Source: Sphingomonas sp. So64.6b
GTDB taxonomy: Bacteria; Pseudomonadota; Alphaproteobacteria; Sphingomonadales; Sphingomonadaceae
Direction: 5' to 3'
DNA length: 64,000 bases
Assembly (NCBI RefSeq): GCF_014171475.1
Contig: NZ_CP048817.1
Location: forward strand, 1,302,001-1,366,000
The position numbers and the translations under genes were made by a program. The notes beneath the pieces were generated by a model. It saw nothing but the letters and a program-made list of their open reading frames with translations. It was not told the origin of the DNA and searched no databases. How positions within the stretch are numbered: the stretch's first letter is position 1; every line of letters starts with the position of its first letter. Of this stretch, positions 34,904 through 45,394 are shown one piece after another.

Positions 34904-36183
34904 CGTGCTGCCTCCATCTCAATGTCTGCGGCGTCTCGCGCCGTCTCGGGTGGATCGAACGTCTTTGCCTTGCGGATAACAGGGAACAGATAGGTCCACA
35001 GGATTGTCACCACAATCGCTCCCGTGCCGCCGACCAGTACCGCGCCGACCGGACCCAGCCCCGCGGCAAGGAACCCCGATTCGGCCTCGCCCAGTTCATT
35101 GGACGCCGAAATGGTCAATTGCGAGACCGCGCCAACCCGGCCGCGCTTGTCGTCCGGGGTGTAGAGCTGGATCAGCGATTGGCGGATATAGACCGAGAAC
35201 ATGTCGGCCGCGCCGGCGATAGCGAGCGCAACGAGGCTGAGCGCCATGATCTGCGACAGGCCGAACACGATCGTCGCGGTGCCGTAGATCAGCACCGAGA
35301 TCAGCATCTTGGGCCCGACATTGGTCTTGAGCGGGCGGAACGAGAAGAATAGTGCGACGACCGACGCCCCCACCGCAGGCGCGGCGGCAAGTGCGCTCAG
35401 CCCCTGTGGTCCGACCTTCAATATGTCGTGCGCATAGATCGGCAGCAGCGCGGTCGTACCCGCCAGAAACACGGCGAACAGATCGAGCGTGATGGTGCCG
35501 AACACCATCTTGTTCTGAAATACATAAGTGAGGCCGTCGGCGATCTGCTTCAATGGATGCGTGCTGCCGACCGCGATGGTGCGGGGTACCTTGCCGATCA
35601 GGAACACACAGACCAACGCCACGGCGAACAACAGGGTGGCGAGCCAATAGGCGCCTGACGGTGTGATCGCATAAGCGAAGCCACCGACCGCCGGGCCGAT
35701 GATCGTGCCGACCTGCCAGGAGATCGAGCTGAGCGCGATTGCGGTGGGCAACACTTCGCGCGGCACCAGATTCGGCGCAAGTGCGCTGAACGCCGGTCCG
35801 GAAAAAGCGCGCGCCAGACCGAGCAGGACGGCGACTCCGAACAGCACCGGCAGGGTCATCGCGCCGTCGAGCGTGACGAGCGCCAGAATAAGCGCGCAAG
35901 CGAATTGCAGAGTCACCGTGACACGCGTGATCCAGCGCCGGTCGAAACGGTCAGCGACCCAGCCGCTGATCGGCGTGGTCACGAACAAGGGTATGAATTG
36001 CAGCAAGCCGATCAGGCCGAGTTGTGCCGCCGCGGCGCTGGGCGACATGGTCTGACGGGCGATTGTGTACGTCTGCCAGCCAATCACGATAATCATCGCG
36101 TTCTGGGCGATCGTCATGGCGAAGCGTGCCGCCCAATAAGCGCGGAAATTGGCAATGCGGAACGGGTGGGGGGCGGGAGCCAT
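34900..36183 (-). CDS. MFS transporter, EntS/MFS_3-like exporter
   Basis: A 427-residue permease with the twelve hydrophobic segments expected for MFS. The loop after helix 2 reads [19 protein letters not shown], the MFS motif [21 protein letters not shown] at the start and the MFS_3-like distribution of helices point to EntS-type exporters. Coupled to cysK downstream, so export of cysteine, O-acetylserine or a sulfur compound is possible but inferred. Confidence 0.87.
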   Translation of the reverse strand: MAPAPHPFRIANFRAYWAARFAMTIAQNAMIIVIGWQTYTIARQTMSPSAAAAQLGLIGLLQFIPLFVTTPISGWVADRFDRRWITRVTVTLQFACALILALVTLDGAMTLPVLFGVAVLLGLARAFSGPAFSALAPNLVPREVLPTAIALSSISWQVGTIIGPAVGGFAYAITPSGAYWLATLLFAVALVCVFLIGKVPRTIAVGSTHPLKQIADGLTYVFQNKMVFGTITLDLFAVFLAGTTALLPIYAHDILKVGPQGLSALAAAPAVGASVVALFFSFRPLKTNVGPKMLISVLIYGTATIVFGLSQIMALSLVALAIAGAADMFSVYIRQSLIQLYTPDDKRGRVGAVSQLTISASNELGEAESGFLAAGLGPVGAVLVGGTGAIVVTILWTYLFPVIRKAKTFDPPETARDAADIEMEAAR

Positions 36184-36336
36184 CGCGAAAACCCTTAGGC
36201 GCGAGCATTGCGGCGGGGCAATCGCCGATTGCTTGGGGCCTGCAAACTTTGCTTGTTACCCAGACGATTGATGTCCGGCCCGGAACGGGCTTATAGGCAC
36301 CGCTTCCCCTCCCCACGGAAACGAGGTTTTCCCATC

Positions 36337-37392
36337 GTGGCCAAAGCCCCCGCCGCTAACAAACCCGCCCGGATCGCTGAACCGCCGACGCCCAACCGCG
36401 AACGCCCTAACGAGCCGAAGCTCTACAAGGCGTCGAAGGAAGAGCTGCTCGAATTCTACAAGCAGATGCTGCTCATCCGCCGCTTCGAGGAGAAGGCGGG
36501 CCAGCTTTATGGCCTCGGCCTGATCGGCGGTTTCTGCCACCTTTACATCGGTCAGGAAGCGGTCGCGGTCGGCTTGCAATCGGCGCTATCCGAGAAGGAT
36601 AGCGTGATCACCGGCTATCGCGACCATGGCCATATGCTGCTCTGCGGCATCCCGCCCAAGGATGTGATGGCGGAGCTGACCGGGCGTCAGGCCGGCATCT
36701 CCAAGGGCAAGGGCGGCTCGATGCACATGTTCAGCGTCGAGCATAAATTCTATGGCGGGCACGGCATTGTCGGCGCGCAGGTGTCGCTTGGCACCGGGCT
36801 GGGCTTCAGCCACAAATATAAGGGCGATGGCGGCGTGTGCCTCGCTTATTTCGGCGATGGTGCGTCGAATCAGGGCCAGGTTTACGAGAGCTTCAACATG
36901 GCCGAGCTGTGGAAGCTGCCGGTCATCTATGTGATCGAGAACAACCAGTATGCGATGGGCACCAGCGTCAATCGCTCATCGGCCGAAGACCAGCTGTTCC
37001 GCCGTGGCGAGAGCTTTCGTATTCCCGGTATTCAGATCGACGGCATGGACGTGCTCGCGGCGCGCGGCGCGGCCGAAGAGGCGCTGGCCTGGGTTCGCGC
37101 GGGCAAGGGCCCGATCATCCTCGAAATGAAGACCTATCGCTATCGCGGCCATTCCATGTCCGACCCGGCGAAATATCGCAGCCGTGACGAGGTCCAGGCG
37201 GTGCGCGACAAGTCCGACCCGATCGATCACTGCAAGAAGCTGCTTGAAGCCGAGGGGGTGAAGGAGGACGAGCTGAAGAAGATCGAGCAGGAAATCCGCA
37301 AGGTCGTCAACGAAGCCGCCGACTTCGCCGAGAGCGCGCCCGAACCGGAGCCCGCCGAACTCTATACCGACGTGCTGGTGGAAACTTACTGA
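36337..37392 (+). CDS. pdhA: Pyruvate dehydrogenase E1, alpha subunit
   Basis: A 351-residue subunit. The GTG at 36337 follows GAGG and starts a protein of the usual length; frames to 36208 add an improbable head. [20 protein letters not shown] and [16 protein letters not shown] are characteristic. The thiamine-diphosphate motif runs from [19 protein letters not shown] to [29 protein letters not shown] is the phosphorylation-loop region. With PdhB it decarboxylates pyruvate. The stop overlaps pdhB as TGATG. E2 and E3 genes are not in the window. Confidence 0.95.
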   Translation: MAKAPAANKPARIAEPPTPNRERPNEPKLYKASKEELLEFYKQMLLIRRFEEKAGQLYGLGLIGGFCHLYIGQEAVAVGLQSALSEKDSVITGYRDHGHMLLCGIPPKDVMAELTGRQAGISKGKGGSMHMFSVEHKFYGGHGIVGAQVSLGTGLGFSHKYKGDGGVCLAYFGDGASNQGQVYESFNMAELWKLPVIYVIENNQYAMGTSVNRSSAEDQLFRRGESFRIPGIQIDGMDVLAARGAAEEALAWVRAGKGPIILEMKTYRYRGHSMSDPAKYRSRDEVQAVRDKSDPIDHCKKLLEAEGVKEDELKKIEQEIRKVVNEAADFAESAPEPEPAELYTDVLVETY

Positions 37393-38810
37393 TGCCGATT
37401 GAAATCAAGATGCCCGCGCTTTCCCCGACGATGGAGGAAGGCACGCTTGCCAAATGGCTCGTGAAGGAAGGCGATACCGTCAAGTCCGGCGACATCATGG
37501 CCGAGATCGAGACCGACAAGGCGACGATGGAGTTCGAGGCGGTCGATGAAGGCACGATCGGCAAGATCCTGATCGCAGAGGGTACCGACAATGTGAAGGT
37601 CGGCACCGTCATCGCGACGCTCGACGCGGAGGGCGAGGAGCCAGCTGAAGCTGCGCCGGTCAAGGCGGAGCCCAAGGCTGAAGCCAAGGAAGAGCCGTCC
37701 ACCGACAACGCGCCGCCAGCGCCGGAGAGCGCGACGCCGCATCAGGTCGAAACCGGTGCCCGCCAGATGTACGAAGCCGCCAAACATGACGGCCCGACCG
37801 ACCCGGCGATCCCCGCGGGGACGGAAATGGTCAAGGTCACGCTGCGCGAAGCGTTGCGCGACGCGATGGCGGAGGAAATGCGCCGCGACGACCGGGTGTT
37901 CCTGATGGGCGAGGAAGTCGCGCAATATCAGGGCGCGTACAAGGTCAGCCAGGGCCTGCTCGACGAGTTCGGCGACAAGCGCGTGATCGACACGCCGATC
38001 ACCGAATACGGCTTTGCCGGCGTCGGTACGGGCGCAGCAATGGGTGGTTTGCGTCCGATCGTCGAGTTCATGACGTTCAATTTCGCGATGCAGGCGATCG
38101 ATCATATCGTCAATTCGGCGGCCAAGACCAATTACATGTCGGGCGGTCAGATGCGCTGCCCGATCGTGTTCCGCGGACCCAATGGCGCGGCGAGCCGCGT
38201 CGGCGCGCAGCATAGCCAGAATTACGGTCCGTGGTACGCCAGCGTTCCCGGCCTGATCGTCATCGCGCCCTATGACGCGGCCGACGCCAAGGGCCTGATG
38301 AAGGCCGCGATCCGCAGCGAAGATCCGGTCGTCTTCCTCGAAAACGAACTGCTCTATGGGCGCACGTTCGAGGTGCCGAAGCTCGACGATTATGTCCTGC
38401 CGATCGGCAAGGCGCGCACCATGCGCGAGGGCAAGGACGTGACGATCGTCAGCTATTCTATTGGCGTCGGCCTGTCGCTCGAAGCCGCCGAGGAACTGGC
38501 CAAGGAAGGCATCGACGCGGAGGTCATCGACCTGCGCACGCTGCGCCCGCTCGACAAGCAGGCGGTGCTCAAGAGCCTCAAAAAGACCAACCGCATGGTC
38601 GTGGTCGAAGAAGGCTGGGCGACGTGCTCGATCGCGTCGGAGATCGTCGCAATCTGCATGGAGGAAGGGTTCGACGACCTCGATGCCCCGATCCTGCGCG
38701 TCGCCAATGAGGATGTGCCGCTGCCTTACGCGGCGAACCTTGAAAAGCTCGCTCTGGTCAATTCGGCGAAGATCGTCGCAGCGGTGAAGAAGGTGACGTA
38801 TCGGGGGTGA
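37392..38810 (+). CDS. pdhB: Pyruvate dehydrogenase E1, beta subunit with lipoyl domain
   Basis: A 472-residue subunit. Residues 1-80 are a lipoyl domain ([20 protein letters not shown]; Lys43 in [11 protein letters not shown] is the lipoylation site). A flexible Ala/Pro/Glu-rich linker (80-130) joins it to the E1-beta part, with [40 protein letters not shown] and a conserved [10 protein letters not shown] lipoyl domain on E1 beta is a known alphaproteobacterial trait. Confidence 0.95.
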   Translation: MPIEIKMPALSPTMEEGTLAKWLVKEGDTVKSGDIMAEIETDKATMEFEAVDEGTIGKILIAEGTDNVKVGTVIATLDAEGEEPAEAAPVKAEPKAEAKEEPSTDNAPPAPESATPHQVETGARQMYEAAKHDGPTDPAIPAGTEMVKVTLREALRDAMAEEMRRDDRVFLMGEEVAQYQGAYKVSQGLLDEFGDKRVIDTPITEYGFAGVGTGAAMGGLRPIVEFMTFNFAMQAIDHIVNSAAKTNYMSGGQMRCPIVFRGPNGAASRVGAQHSQNYGPWYASVPGLIVIAPYDAADAKGLMKAAIRSEDPVVFLENELLYGRTFEVPKLDDYVLPIGKARTMREGKDVTIVSYSIGVGLSLEAAEELAKEGIDAEVIDLRTLRPLDKQAVLKSLKKTNRMVVVEEGWATCSIASEIVAICMEEGFDDLDAPILRVANEDVPLPYAANLEKLALVNSAKIVAAVKKVTYRG

Positions 38811-38819
38811 TCGCTGGAC

Positions 38820-39494
38820 CTAACAGGTCGATGCGGTCACGCCGGTCACTTTGTACACACCGTTCGGATGAAGATTGGTAGTGGAGCTATCGTCGCTCAT
38901 ATCGCGCCGGTCGCGAACGGACATCGATGCTATTTCGGTGACGCTGGTCGTCGGCGCGAGCGTGCCGCGTCCGACCAGCGGGATATATTCGTAATAGACT
39001 TCGACGAACATCGTGGCGTTGTCACTTTGCGTCGTGACTTGTCGGCCGGTCGGTCCCATCCCCGTCAGGTTGGTCGCGCCTGCCACGCCGTAGCTCGATG
39101 CATGTCCTGTCTTCGAGCCACGGCAACGCTGCCAGCGGATGCGATATTTGCCGGTGTTGGCGGGGTCGACTTCCAGGCTGGAAACGATCACTCGGCCTTG
39201 CGCATAAAGGTTGAGCTCGCCTGCCTGCAGCCCTGCGCCAGTAAGCAGATCGTCGATGTCGGTTTCGCTGATCGTCTTGGCGGACAACAGGCTGCCATTT
39301 CCCATTCGCGCGGCGTTATCCGCAACATGCAGCGCCACCTGGCTGATCCGCATCTTGGCGGTGATGTAATTCGTCATCTCCGCCCCGGTCAGACTCAAGA
39401 CCAGAAAGATCGGCAGCATAAATGCGAATTCGAGCAGCGCGACGCCGCGGCGATTGTCGCGCAGCGTTGCGATCATCAGGCGTAAGCGAGTCAT
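38820..39494 (-). CDS. TadE/TadF-like pilus assembly protein
   Basis: A 224-residue protein. The ATG at 39494 overlaps the upstream gene's stop as ATGA; an earlier ATG at 39503 is possible. The N terminus MTRLRLMIATLRDNRRGVAL then LEFAFMLPIFLVLSLTGAEM is the TadE-type pseudopilin segment with the invariant Glu. The rest is a periplasmic, beta-rich region with two cysteines near its ends. Third gene of the Tad trio on the minus strand. Confidence 0.8.
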   Translation of the reverse strand: MTRLRLMIATLRDNRRGVALLEFAFMLPIFLVLSLTGAEMTNYITAKMRISQVALHVADNAARMGNGSLLSAKTISETDIDDLLTGAGLQAGELNLYAQGRVIVSSLEVDPANTGKYRIRWQRCRGSKTGHASSYGVAGATNLTGMGPTGRQVTTQSDNATMFVEVYYEYIPLVGRGTLAPTTSVTEIASMSVRDRRDMSDDSSTTNLHPNGVYKVTGVTASTC

Positions 39495-40114
39495 GGGTTG
39501 CAATGTCCTGCTAAGGGCGCACCATAAGTTTCCTGATCGCTGTAAGGCTGGTTTTCGAGCACGGTTGCGGCAGAGATCCGTGTCGTGTTGGATCCGCCAA
39601 CGAGCTTGTACAACGGAAAGAACCGCGGATAGCTGACCGCCACGGTATACAGGGTCCTGTCCTTCGCGCCGCCCTGTCCGGAATCGCCGCCGTCCATGTC
39701 GCGCACGCCGTTACGATTATCGTCCTGGAAAATCTCGTTATTGTCGCAAACACCATTGTGATTGGTGTCGTTCGCGGCTGGAAACGGTTCGGCGATCGCG
39801 GCGGCGGCGGTAGAAAAAGTCCGATAGAAGCGGCGAGTGAAGGTGATCGTCGCCTTGTTGGCGATCGCCAGGACCGAATTTCGAACCTTGTTGTCGAGAA
39901 TCGTTTGCTGAGCCGTCGCCACGCCGGATTCCAGTGCTGAATCGCGCGCAACCTTCTGCACGATCCCCTGCAGGACTGAGCGCATATAGAGCGAGTGGGC
40001 AGTGTCGAACGCGCCCAGCAACAGCAGGCCCAGCACCGGTGCAACGATGGCGAATTCGACAATCGTCGCGCCGCTTGTATCGGTCGCGAGCTTCGAAACG
40101 GGACGGCGCCTCAC
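39491..40114 (-). CDS. TadE-family pilus protein with acidic Ca-type loops
   Basis: A 207-residue protein; the GTG at 40114 overlaps the preceding stop as GTGA and gives a normal TadE length. The pseudopilin helix is GATIVEFAIVAPVLGLLLLG (about residues 16-35). About 40 residues before its C-terminal part it holds DTNHNGVCDNNE and DDNRNGVRDMDGGDSG, two loops like those of thrombospondin type 3 or EF-type calcium sites. Between the TadG-like and the second TadE-like genes. Confidence 0.8.
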   Translation of the reverse strand: MRRRPVSKLATDTSGATIVEFAIVAPVLGLLLLGAFDTAHSLYMRSVLQGIVQKVARDSALESGVATAQQTILDNKVRNSVLAIANKATITFTRRFYRTFSTAAAAIAEPFPAANDTNHNGVCDNNEIFQDDNRNGVRDMDGGDSGQGGAKDRTLYTVAVSYPRFFPLYKLVGGSNTTRISAATVLENQPYSDQETYGAPLAGHCNP

Positions 40115-41925
40115 CGGGTCAGCCTCAACTGCGAAATCTGATCGGCGATCGACGCGAAGGTCGTCTGGAGCGTCGCTGAATCGCGCGCCGTGAAGAATTT
40201 GCCGTCGGATGCGCATGTTTCGAGCCTGCCTTCGGTAGTCGCGTTCGACCCGTCGCCGAACGAGATGACCCACAGCGTGATGTTCTGGTTTCTCACTGCG
40301 GCGCAAAGCGCAAGAAAGCGTGCATTGACCTGATCGTTGAGATCAGAAGCGCGCGGCGCGCTGGTGGAACTGGTCTGACGGCGATCGAACCAGGGCAAAC
40401 CATAAGCGGCATAATCGGTATTGCTGGCGTTGGTGTCGCCGTCCGTCATGAAGATCAGATGCCGCTCGATCTCTCCGCCCTGTGGGGTCAGCGCATTCTC
40501 CGAGGCGAACAGGCCGGTCGGCGAAAGCAGGCGTGCGCCCCAGAGCAAACCGATATCATGATACGTGTTTCCCGACGGAGTGAGACTGTCGACATAAGTG
40601 TCGAACGTGCTGGCCGTGGGCCATTCCTGCATTTTACGCGCTTCGGCTGGGCACGCATAGGAATAGCCGCCACTAAAATTAGTGGCAGAGGTCACCGCTG
40701 CGGTGTTGAACTGGTTAGTGCTGTTCACATACTGGCGTGGAAAGATTACTTCGCGCAGCGCAGGTGCCCAGAGCGTGGATGTATCGCCTTGGGTCGGCAC
40801 AAGGTCGATGTCCAAGTCTCTTGCTTCAGTCTTTTGCAATACCGTCATCGAGGAATAATTGGTCAGTTTGGCGGTTCGACGTTCCTCGATGCAGCCATCC
40901 CAATCGACCGTGCGGATGCTGCCATCATCGTTGATCGGCAAGGTGAAGCTGTTGTTCCACGATGTGCCATTTTTCAGGCCGCTGATGTCGACCGGTTTCT
41001 GACCATAATCCCATTGCGGAACGAGATCGCGAGCCTCGTTATAGCAGAGATAGCCATAGCCGCTATAGTAATTCTTCGTGGAACGATATTCACGTGTAGA
41101 AGTATTGGCGGATGCAACGCAATTGCCGGAGCCATTTGGATAAGTATAGTTGACACCCGTCCAAGATAACCAGACACTACCGTTACGCACTCGGGTCTGG
41201 TAGGGCCAGCTATTGGCGAAATAGCTGGTTGGCAGCAGCTTTCCGACATTGACGTTGGTGGCATACGGCACAAATCCGAACCGTATCTGGGTCTGGTCGC
41301 CGGTACCGCCGCTTGGCGTGCCGGTGGTGCATGTGGCGTCAGTGTTAAGCCGTGCCACGATTTCGTAAAAGCATTTCACCGCGTTCTTTAGGCTGACGAT
41401 CTTGGTATCGGGGTCGCTTGACACCGCCTTCGACGCCATCGACCCGGTCGTATCGAGCACGAACATGATATCGGTATTGGGCAGCCGCATTTCGGCGTCG
41501 CACGTCACCGTCAGCGTCTCGGTATATTTCTTGAAGATCTTCATCAACGTCATCGGCAAGGTGGCGCTCGCGGTGCCGCTGACCTTGCCTGCACTTTCGG
41601 TGAAGGTCGCCGAAGAGCCGGTCGAACCATAGGCACCGGACTGATAGTTGGCGGTGAAGAACTTCTGTGCGACGTCACTGTCGTCGCTGCCCCATATGCC
41701 ACCGCCCATCGCCTTGCGCCCGGCCAACGCGCCGGCGTCGCAAGCATGTTGCAGACGCGTCTTGGTGATATACATGCGGCTCATGTCGATACCGCCGCCG
41801 ACCAGCCCAGCGAGGGGAATCAGTGCCGCCGCCATGATCGCCAGCGTATTGCCGCGTATGTCATGTCGCAGCCGGCTCATGAAGCCGCGCGTCATTGCTC
41901 GCTCGATCGCCTTCATCCCCGACAT
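40111..41925 (-). CDS. TadG-like pilus protein with VWA domain
   Basis: A 604-residue protein. An N-terminal Flp/TadG helix (GNTLAIMAAALIPLAGLVGG) anchors it, and a von Willebrand A domain starts near residue 150 with IMFVLDTTGSMAS, the MIDAS metal site. The large central part is rich in Tyr, Ser and Asn and contains several Cys, as in secreted adhesive TadG proteins. It lies first in the trio TadG-TadE-TadE. The secretion machinery genes (tadABC, cpaABC) are not nearby. Confidence 0.83.
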   Translation of the reverse strand: MSGMKAIERAMTRGFMSRLRHDIRGNTLAIMAAALIPLAGLVGGGIDMSRMYITKTRLQHACDAGALAGRKAMGGGIWGSDDSDVAQKFFTANYQSGAYGSTGSSATFTESAGKVSGTASATLPMTLMKIFKKYTETLTVTCDAEMRLPNTDIMFVLDTTGSMASKAVSSDPDTKIVSLKNAVKCFYEIVARLNTDATCTTGTPSGGTGDQTQIRFGFVPYATNVNVGKLLPTSYFANSWPYQTRVRNGSVWLSWTGVNYTYPNGSGNCVASANTSTREYRSTKNYYSGYGYLCYNEARDLVPQWDYGQKPVDISGLKNGTSWNNSFTLPINDDGSIRTVDWDGCIEERRTAKLTNYSSMTVLQKTEARDLDIDLVPTQGDTSTLWAPALREVIFPRQYVNSTNQFNTAAVTSATNFSGGYSYACPAEARKMQEWPTASTFDTYVDSLTPSGNTYHDIGLLWGARLLSPTGLFASENALTPQGGEIERHLIFMTDGDTNASNTDYAAYGLPWFDRRQTSSTSAPRASDLNDQVNARFLALCAAVRNQNITLWVISFGDGSNATTEGRLETCASDGKFFTARDSATLQTTFASIADQISQLRLTR

Positions 41926-42003
41926 TCAGCCGCCCCGCACTGTAGGTATTGGTCCCAACCAGCGGCCTATGCGGGGCGAAGGGATAATTGTGTTTCAAGC
42001 GAC

Positions 42004-42705
42004 ATGGTTAATGTCATGGTTACGATCTGGGGCCGCAGCCTCATGACGGCGGATCCGGAGCGCCTTCTCGCGCTATCCTATTCGCCCGTATCGCATCGTG
42101 CCGGGGTCACGGCATTGTTCGCGCTCGACGATACGCTTGCCGCGATTCTACGCACCACGCGCGAGCCGCTGGTCGGGCAGATGCGGCTGACCTGGTGGCA
42201 TGAGGCACTGAGCAAGCTCGACAAGGAGGGCGCACCGGCCGAGCCCGTGCTCCAGGCGCTTGCTGCCGAGGTGATTCCGCGCGGCGTGCCGGGCGCGCGG
42301 CTTGCCGAGATGATCGATGCCTGGGAAGTCCTGCTCGACCCGGATACGCCTGACGATGCCACGTTGGAGCGTTACGCCACGCGTGGCGTGATCCTGTTCG
42401 CCGCCGCCGGCACGTTGCTCGGCACGGCGCCGGGCGATCCGATCGCGCCGGCCGGGCGCGGCTGGGCGCTGGCCGATCTGGCGCGCAATGTTGCGGACAA
42501 GGATGTCGCGGCGAGTGCGCTTCGGCTCGCCGCAGGACCGCTCGCGGCGGCAACCGCCACACGGTGGAGTCGGGCGGGGCGAACACTCGGTGCGCTTGCT
42601 CATCTCGCGCGTCTCGACCTGACCGTGCCGGTCGGCGATCCGATCGCGCGCGGCGCGCCGCGTCGGGTGTGGCGTATCCTGATTCATCGGATTTGGGGGC
42701 GTTAG
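42004..42705 (+). CDS. Squalene/phytoene-synthase-family protein
   Basis: About 233 residues; in-frame ATGs at 42016 and 42043 are alternative starts, none with a clear ribosome site. SPVSHRAGVTALFALDDTLAAIL has the first acidic helix expected of the family. MRLTWWHEALSKL and the YATRGVILFAAAGTLLG and ALADLARNVADKDVA helices follow. The second DxxxD motif of active squalene/phytoene synthases is not obvious, so this may be a related protein of other function. Sphingomonads often carry a gene of this size and type. Confidence 0.7.
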   Translation: MVNVMVTIWGRSLMTADPERLLALSYSPVSHRAGVTALFALDDTLAAILRTTREPLVGQMRLTWWHEALSKLDKEGAPAEPVLQALAAEVIPRGVPGARLAEMIDAWEVLLDPDTPDDATLERYATRGVILFAAAGTLLGTAPGDPIAPAGRGWALADLARNVADKDVAASALRLAAGPLAAATATRWSRAGRTLGALAHLARLDLTVPVGDPIARGAPRRVWRILIHRIWGR

Positions 42706-42763
42706 CTTTCCGGCACGGTAATTCGGCGATAAGTTCGCCCTGTTGTCAGTTGGGGAGACCGGA

Positions 42764-43234
42764 ATGATGTGGCGTTATGTGGCAGGCAGCGCGGCTGCGC
42801 TGCTGTTGATCACTGCGGGGATTATGTTGTCGAACGGATCCGCTCGCCCGGTTTCACCGCTCATGGCGGCGCCGGCCCAAGCGGGCCAGGTCGCCGATGA
42901 AGACGAAGCGCTGCCCGACACCATTCCGGAAGCGGGCGCCAAAACGCGCGAGGAGAAGCGCTTCAACCGCTATGACAAGGATCGCGATGGCGCGGTGACG
43001 CGCGAGGAGTATCTCGTGTCGCGCCGCAAGGCCTATGCGAAGCTCGACCTCAATCATGACGGACAATTGTCGTTCGACGAATGGGCGACCAAGACGACGA
43101 CCAAATTCGCCGATGCGGATAAGGACAAGTCGGGGGCGATGAACGCTGCCGAATTCGCCACGACCGCGCCGAAACGCCGCGCCAAGGCCAAGCCGAACTG
43201 CCCGCCGGCGGCTCCGCGCGACGAGGAGGGTTAG
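42764..43234 (+). CDS. Exported EF-hand calcium-binding protein
   Basis: A 156-residue protein; ATG at 42764 with GGAG upstream. A signal anchor (MMWRYVAGSAAALLLITAGI) is followed by three EF-hand loops: DKDRDGAVTREE, DLNHDGQLSFDE and DADKDKSGAMNAAE. The C-terminal tail is lysine-rich. Probably a periplasmic calcium sensor or buffer. Its stop codon lies inside the left arm of the palindrome at 43232. Confidence 0.85.
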   Translation: MMWRYVAGSAAALLLITAGIMLSNGSARPVSPLMAAPAQAGQVADEDEALPDTIPEAGAKTREEKRFNRYDKDRDGAVTREEYLVSRRKAYAKLDLNHDGQLSFDEWATKTTTKFADADKDKSGAMNAAEFATTAPKRRAKAKPNCPPAAPRDEEG

Positions 43235-43504
43235 GGTCCAAACCCAGCCACCGCAACGGTCGAGACGGAGCGGCATTAGCCGCACGGCTAGGAGTAAGGA
43301 AGGAGCGATGGCTTTCCCATCGTGACTGACGCGCGACGCCGCTGTGCGGCTAAAGCCGCCCGCCGCGAAGCGGTCGCCCGGCACAGGCCGCTGGGCAGCG
43401 TCGCTTGCTTGCGCGTAGCTTTAGCTACGCGTCTGCGCAGCGCTCCTTGCCAGCGGCCTGTGCCGGGCAATCTCGGTCATTGCGGTGGCTGGGTTTGGAC
43501 CCTA
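43232..43504. repeat. 273-bp nested palindrome between convergent genes
   Basis: Outer arms of 25 bp pair perfectly (43232-43256 with 43480-43504) and continue imperfectly for about 12 bp. Inner arms of 19 bp pair perfectly (43376-43394 with 43450-43468). At the centre is a 9-bp stem, CGCGTAGCT (43412-43420) with AGCTACGCG (43423-43431), loop of two. Both neighbouring stop codons (EF-hand gene and trmFO) lie in the outer arms. It may be a bidirectional terminator or a REPIN-like mobile repeat. Confidence 0.85.
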
Positions 43505-44836
43505 AGCCGCGCTGCTGCCGGTTGCCGCGACCCATTCGCCGAGCGCGGCACGGGCGCGATCGGTATACATCTTCTTGCGATCGGCCTTTTTGGTGCGGCC
43601 CTCGATCGGCGGGAACAGGCCGAAATTGACGTTCATCGGCTGATAGCTGTCGGCCTCCGCGCCGCCGGTGATGTGTCCGAGCAAAGCGCCGAGCGCGGTT
43701 TCGACCGGGGGCGGGGCGAGCGAGGCGCCGGCAAGCTCCGCCGCGGCGAAGCGCCCGGCGAGCAGGCCGATCGCTGCGCTCTCGATATAACCCTCGCAGC
43801 CGGTGATCTGACCGGCGAAGCGGACATTGGTGCGTGCCTTCAAGCGCAGTGTTTCATCGAGCAGGACGGGCGAGCGGATAAAGGTGTTGCGGTGCAGCCC
43901 GCCGAGCCGCGCGAACTCGGCATTCTCCAGGCCCGGAATGGTGCGGAACAGGCGGACTTGCTCGGCATGTTTGAGCTTGGTCTGAAAACCGACGATGTTC
44001 CACAGCGTGCCCGATGCATTGTCCTGGCGCAGCTGCACGACGGCATGCGGCCAGCGTCCGGTTCTTGGATCGTCAAGTCCGACCGGCTTCATCGGCCCGA
44101 AGCGCAACGTATCGAAACCGCGTTCGGCCATCACCTCGATCGGCATACAGCCTTCGAAATAGGGCGTGTCCTTTTCCCAATCCCGGAACGGCGTTTTTTC
44201 GCCGTCGACCAGGCCCTGATGGAAGGCTGCATATTGATCGCGGTCCATCGCGCAGTTGATGTAATCCTTGCCCTCTCCCTTGTTCCAGCGCGACTGGAAC
44301 CAGGCGGTGTCCATGTCGATACTGTCGAAATGGACGATCGGCGCGATCGCGTCGAAGAACGCCAGCGCTTCCGCGCCAGTCGCCGCACCGATGCTCTCGG
44401 CGAGGCCGGCAGCGGTAAGCGGACCGGTCGAGATAATCACCGGGCCATCCGATGGAATGACATCGACACGTTCACGCACCACGGTGATGCCTGGATGCCC
44501 TTCGATCGCCGCCGTCACACCGGCCGAAAAGCCGTCGCGATCGACCGCCAGCGCCGACCCCGCCGGCACCTTGTGGATATCGCCCTCGCGCATGATCAGC
44601 GAGCCAAGCGCGCGCATTTCGGCATGGAGCAGGCCGACCGCGTTGCTGGTCGCGTCGTCGGAGCGGAAGCTGTTCGAGCAGACCAGTTCGGCGAGGCCGT
44701 CGGTATGGTGCGCCGGCGTCATCTCGCCCGAGCCGCGCATTTCGGAGAGCTTTACGCGGTAACCCGCCTGGGCAAGCTGCCACGCGGCTTCGGAGCCGGC
44801 GAGGCCGCCGCCAATGATATGGATGTCGTGATTCAT
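43502..44836 (-). CDS. trmFO: tRNA m5U54 methyltransferase, folate/FAD-dependent
   Basis: A 444-residue flavoprotein methylating U54 in the tRNA T-loop with methylene-THF. It starts [20 protein letters not shown] with the FAD GxGxxG motif; a longer frame to 44896 exists but overlaps the upstream gene. [35 protein letters not shown] and the [16 protein letters not shown] region are characteristic of TrmFO. The ATG overlaps the upstream membrane gene's stop by one base (TGATG). The last codons lie in the palindrome arm. Confidence 0.95.
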   Translation of the reverse strand: MNHDIHIIGGGLAGSEAAWQLAQAGYRVKLSEMRGSGEMTPAHHTDGLAELVCSNSFRSDDATSNAVGLLHAEMRALGSLIMREGDIHKVPAGSALAVDRDGFSAGVTAAIEGHPGITVVRERVDVIPSDGPVIISTGPLTAAGLAESIGAATGAEALAFFDAIAPIVHFDSIDMDTAWFQSRWNKGEGKDYINCAMDRDQYAAFHQGLVDGEKTPFRDWEKDTPYFEGCMPIEVMAERGFDTLRFGPMKPVGLDDPRTGRWPHAVVQLRQDNASGTLWNIVGFQTKLKHAEQVRLFRTIPGLENAEFARLGGLHRNTFIRSPVLLDETLRLKARTNVRFAGQITGCEGYIESAAIGLLAGRFAAAELAGASLAPPPVETALGALLGHITGGAEADSYQPMNVNFGLFPPIEGRTKKADRKKMYTDRARAALGEWVAATGSSAA

Positions 44837-45336
44837 CACTTGCCGATAGCGACCCTTGGCGCGCCTGACAAAGGCTGAGGGGCCGGATCGTCCCAAACCA
44901 CCCGCCAGCGGCAGATCAGCGCGCAGATCGCCCCGGTAAAGGAGAAGGCAAAGCCGGCGATCATATCATTCCGGGTGCCGCCGATCATGGCGACGGGCAG
45001 TGCAGTGGAGAGTCCTCCGGCCAGCGCCCAGGCGACGGGCAGGCGCATCGCCGCATTATGCCGTCCAAACCATTGCATCAGGCGGGTGCCAAGCAAATTG
45101 GGGATGCCCGAGACCAAAGCACCGACCAACATCGTCAAGACGATGCCGACGACGATGGTGATGAAGACGCCAGCGCCGACATCCGGCAAATCCGGCACTA
45201 TGATCGCGGCATCCATGGTGGTCGACCAGGTACCGAGCAGAAGGCCGATCACGAAGATTGGGCCGGCCAATAGTGTCGCCGCGACTGGGCCTGAACCCGA
45301 AACTGAGCCGGAACCCGAATATGTGCTGCGGTACAT
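44836..45336 (-). CDS. Small four-helix membrane protein
   Basis: A 166-residue protein; [10 protein letters not shown] at 45336 has GGAG seven bases upstream (an ATG two codons earlier is too close to it). A Gly/Ser-rich head precedes four hydrophobic segments: ~18-38, 55-80, 100-122 and 128-150. I know no family. It lies between the 126-residue membrane gene and trmFO in the same direction. Confidence 0.65.
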   Translation of the reverse strand: MYRSTYSGSGSVSGSGPVAATLLAGPIFVIGLLLGTWSTTMDAAIIVPDLPDVGAGVFITIVVGIVLTMLVGALVSGIPNLLGTRLMQWFGRHNAAMRLPVAWALAGGLSTALPVAMIGGTRNDMIAGFAFSFTGAICALICRWRVVWDDPAPQPLSGAPRVAIGK

Positions 45337-45356
45337 CGTCATTCTCCAATTGCCGG

Positions 45357-45383
45357 GCCGGAAGCGGCATGGCCGCTTCCGGC
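45357..45383. terminator. Hairpin between two membrane-protein genes
   Basis: A perfect 12-bp stem, GCCGGAAGCGGC with GCCGCTTCCGGC, loop ATG, at 45357-45383. It lies just downstream of the 126-residue gene (stop at 45395) on the minus strand and so may partly end its transcript. Confidence 0.7.
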
Positions 45384-45394
45384 GGCACAGCGGT

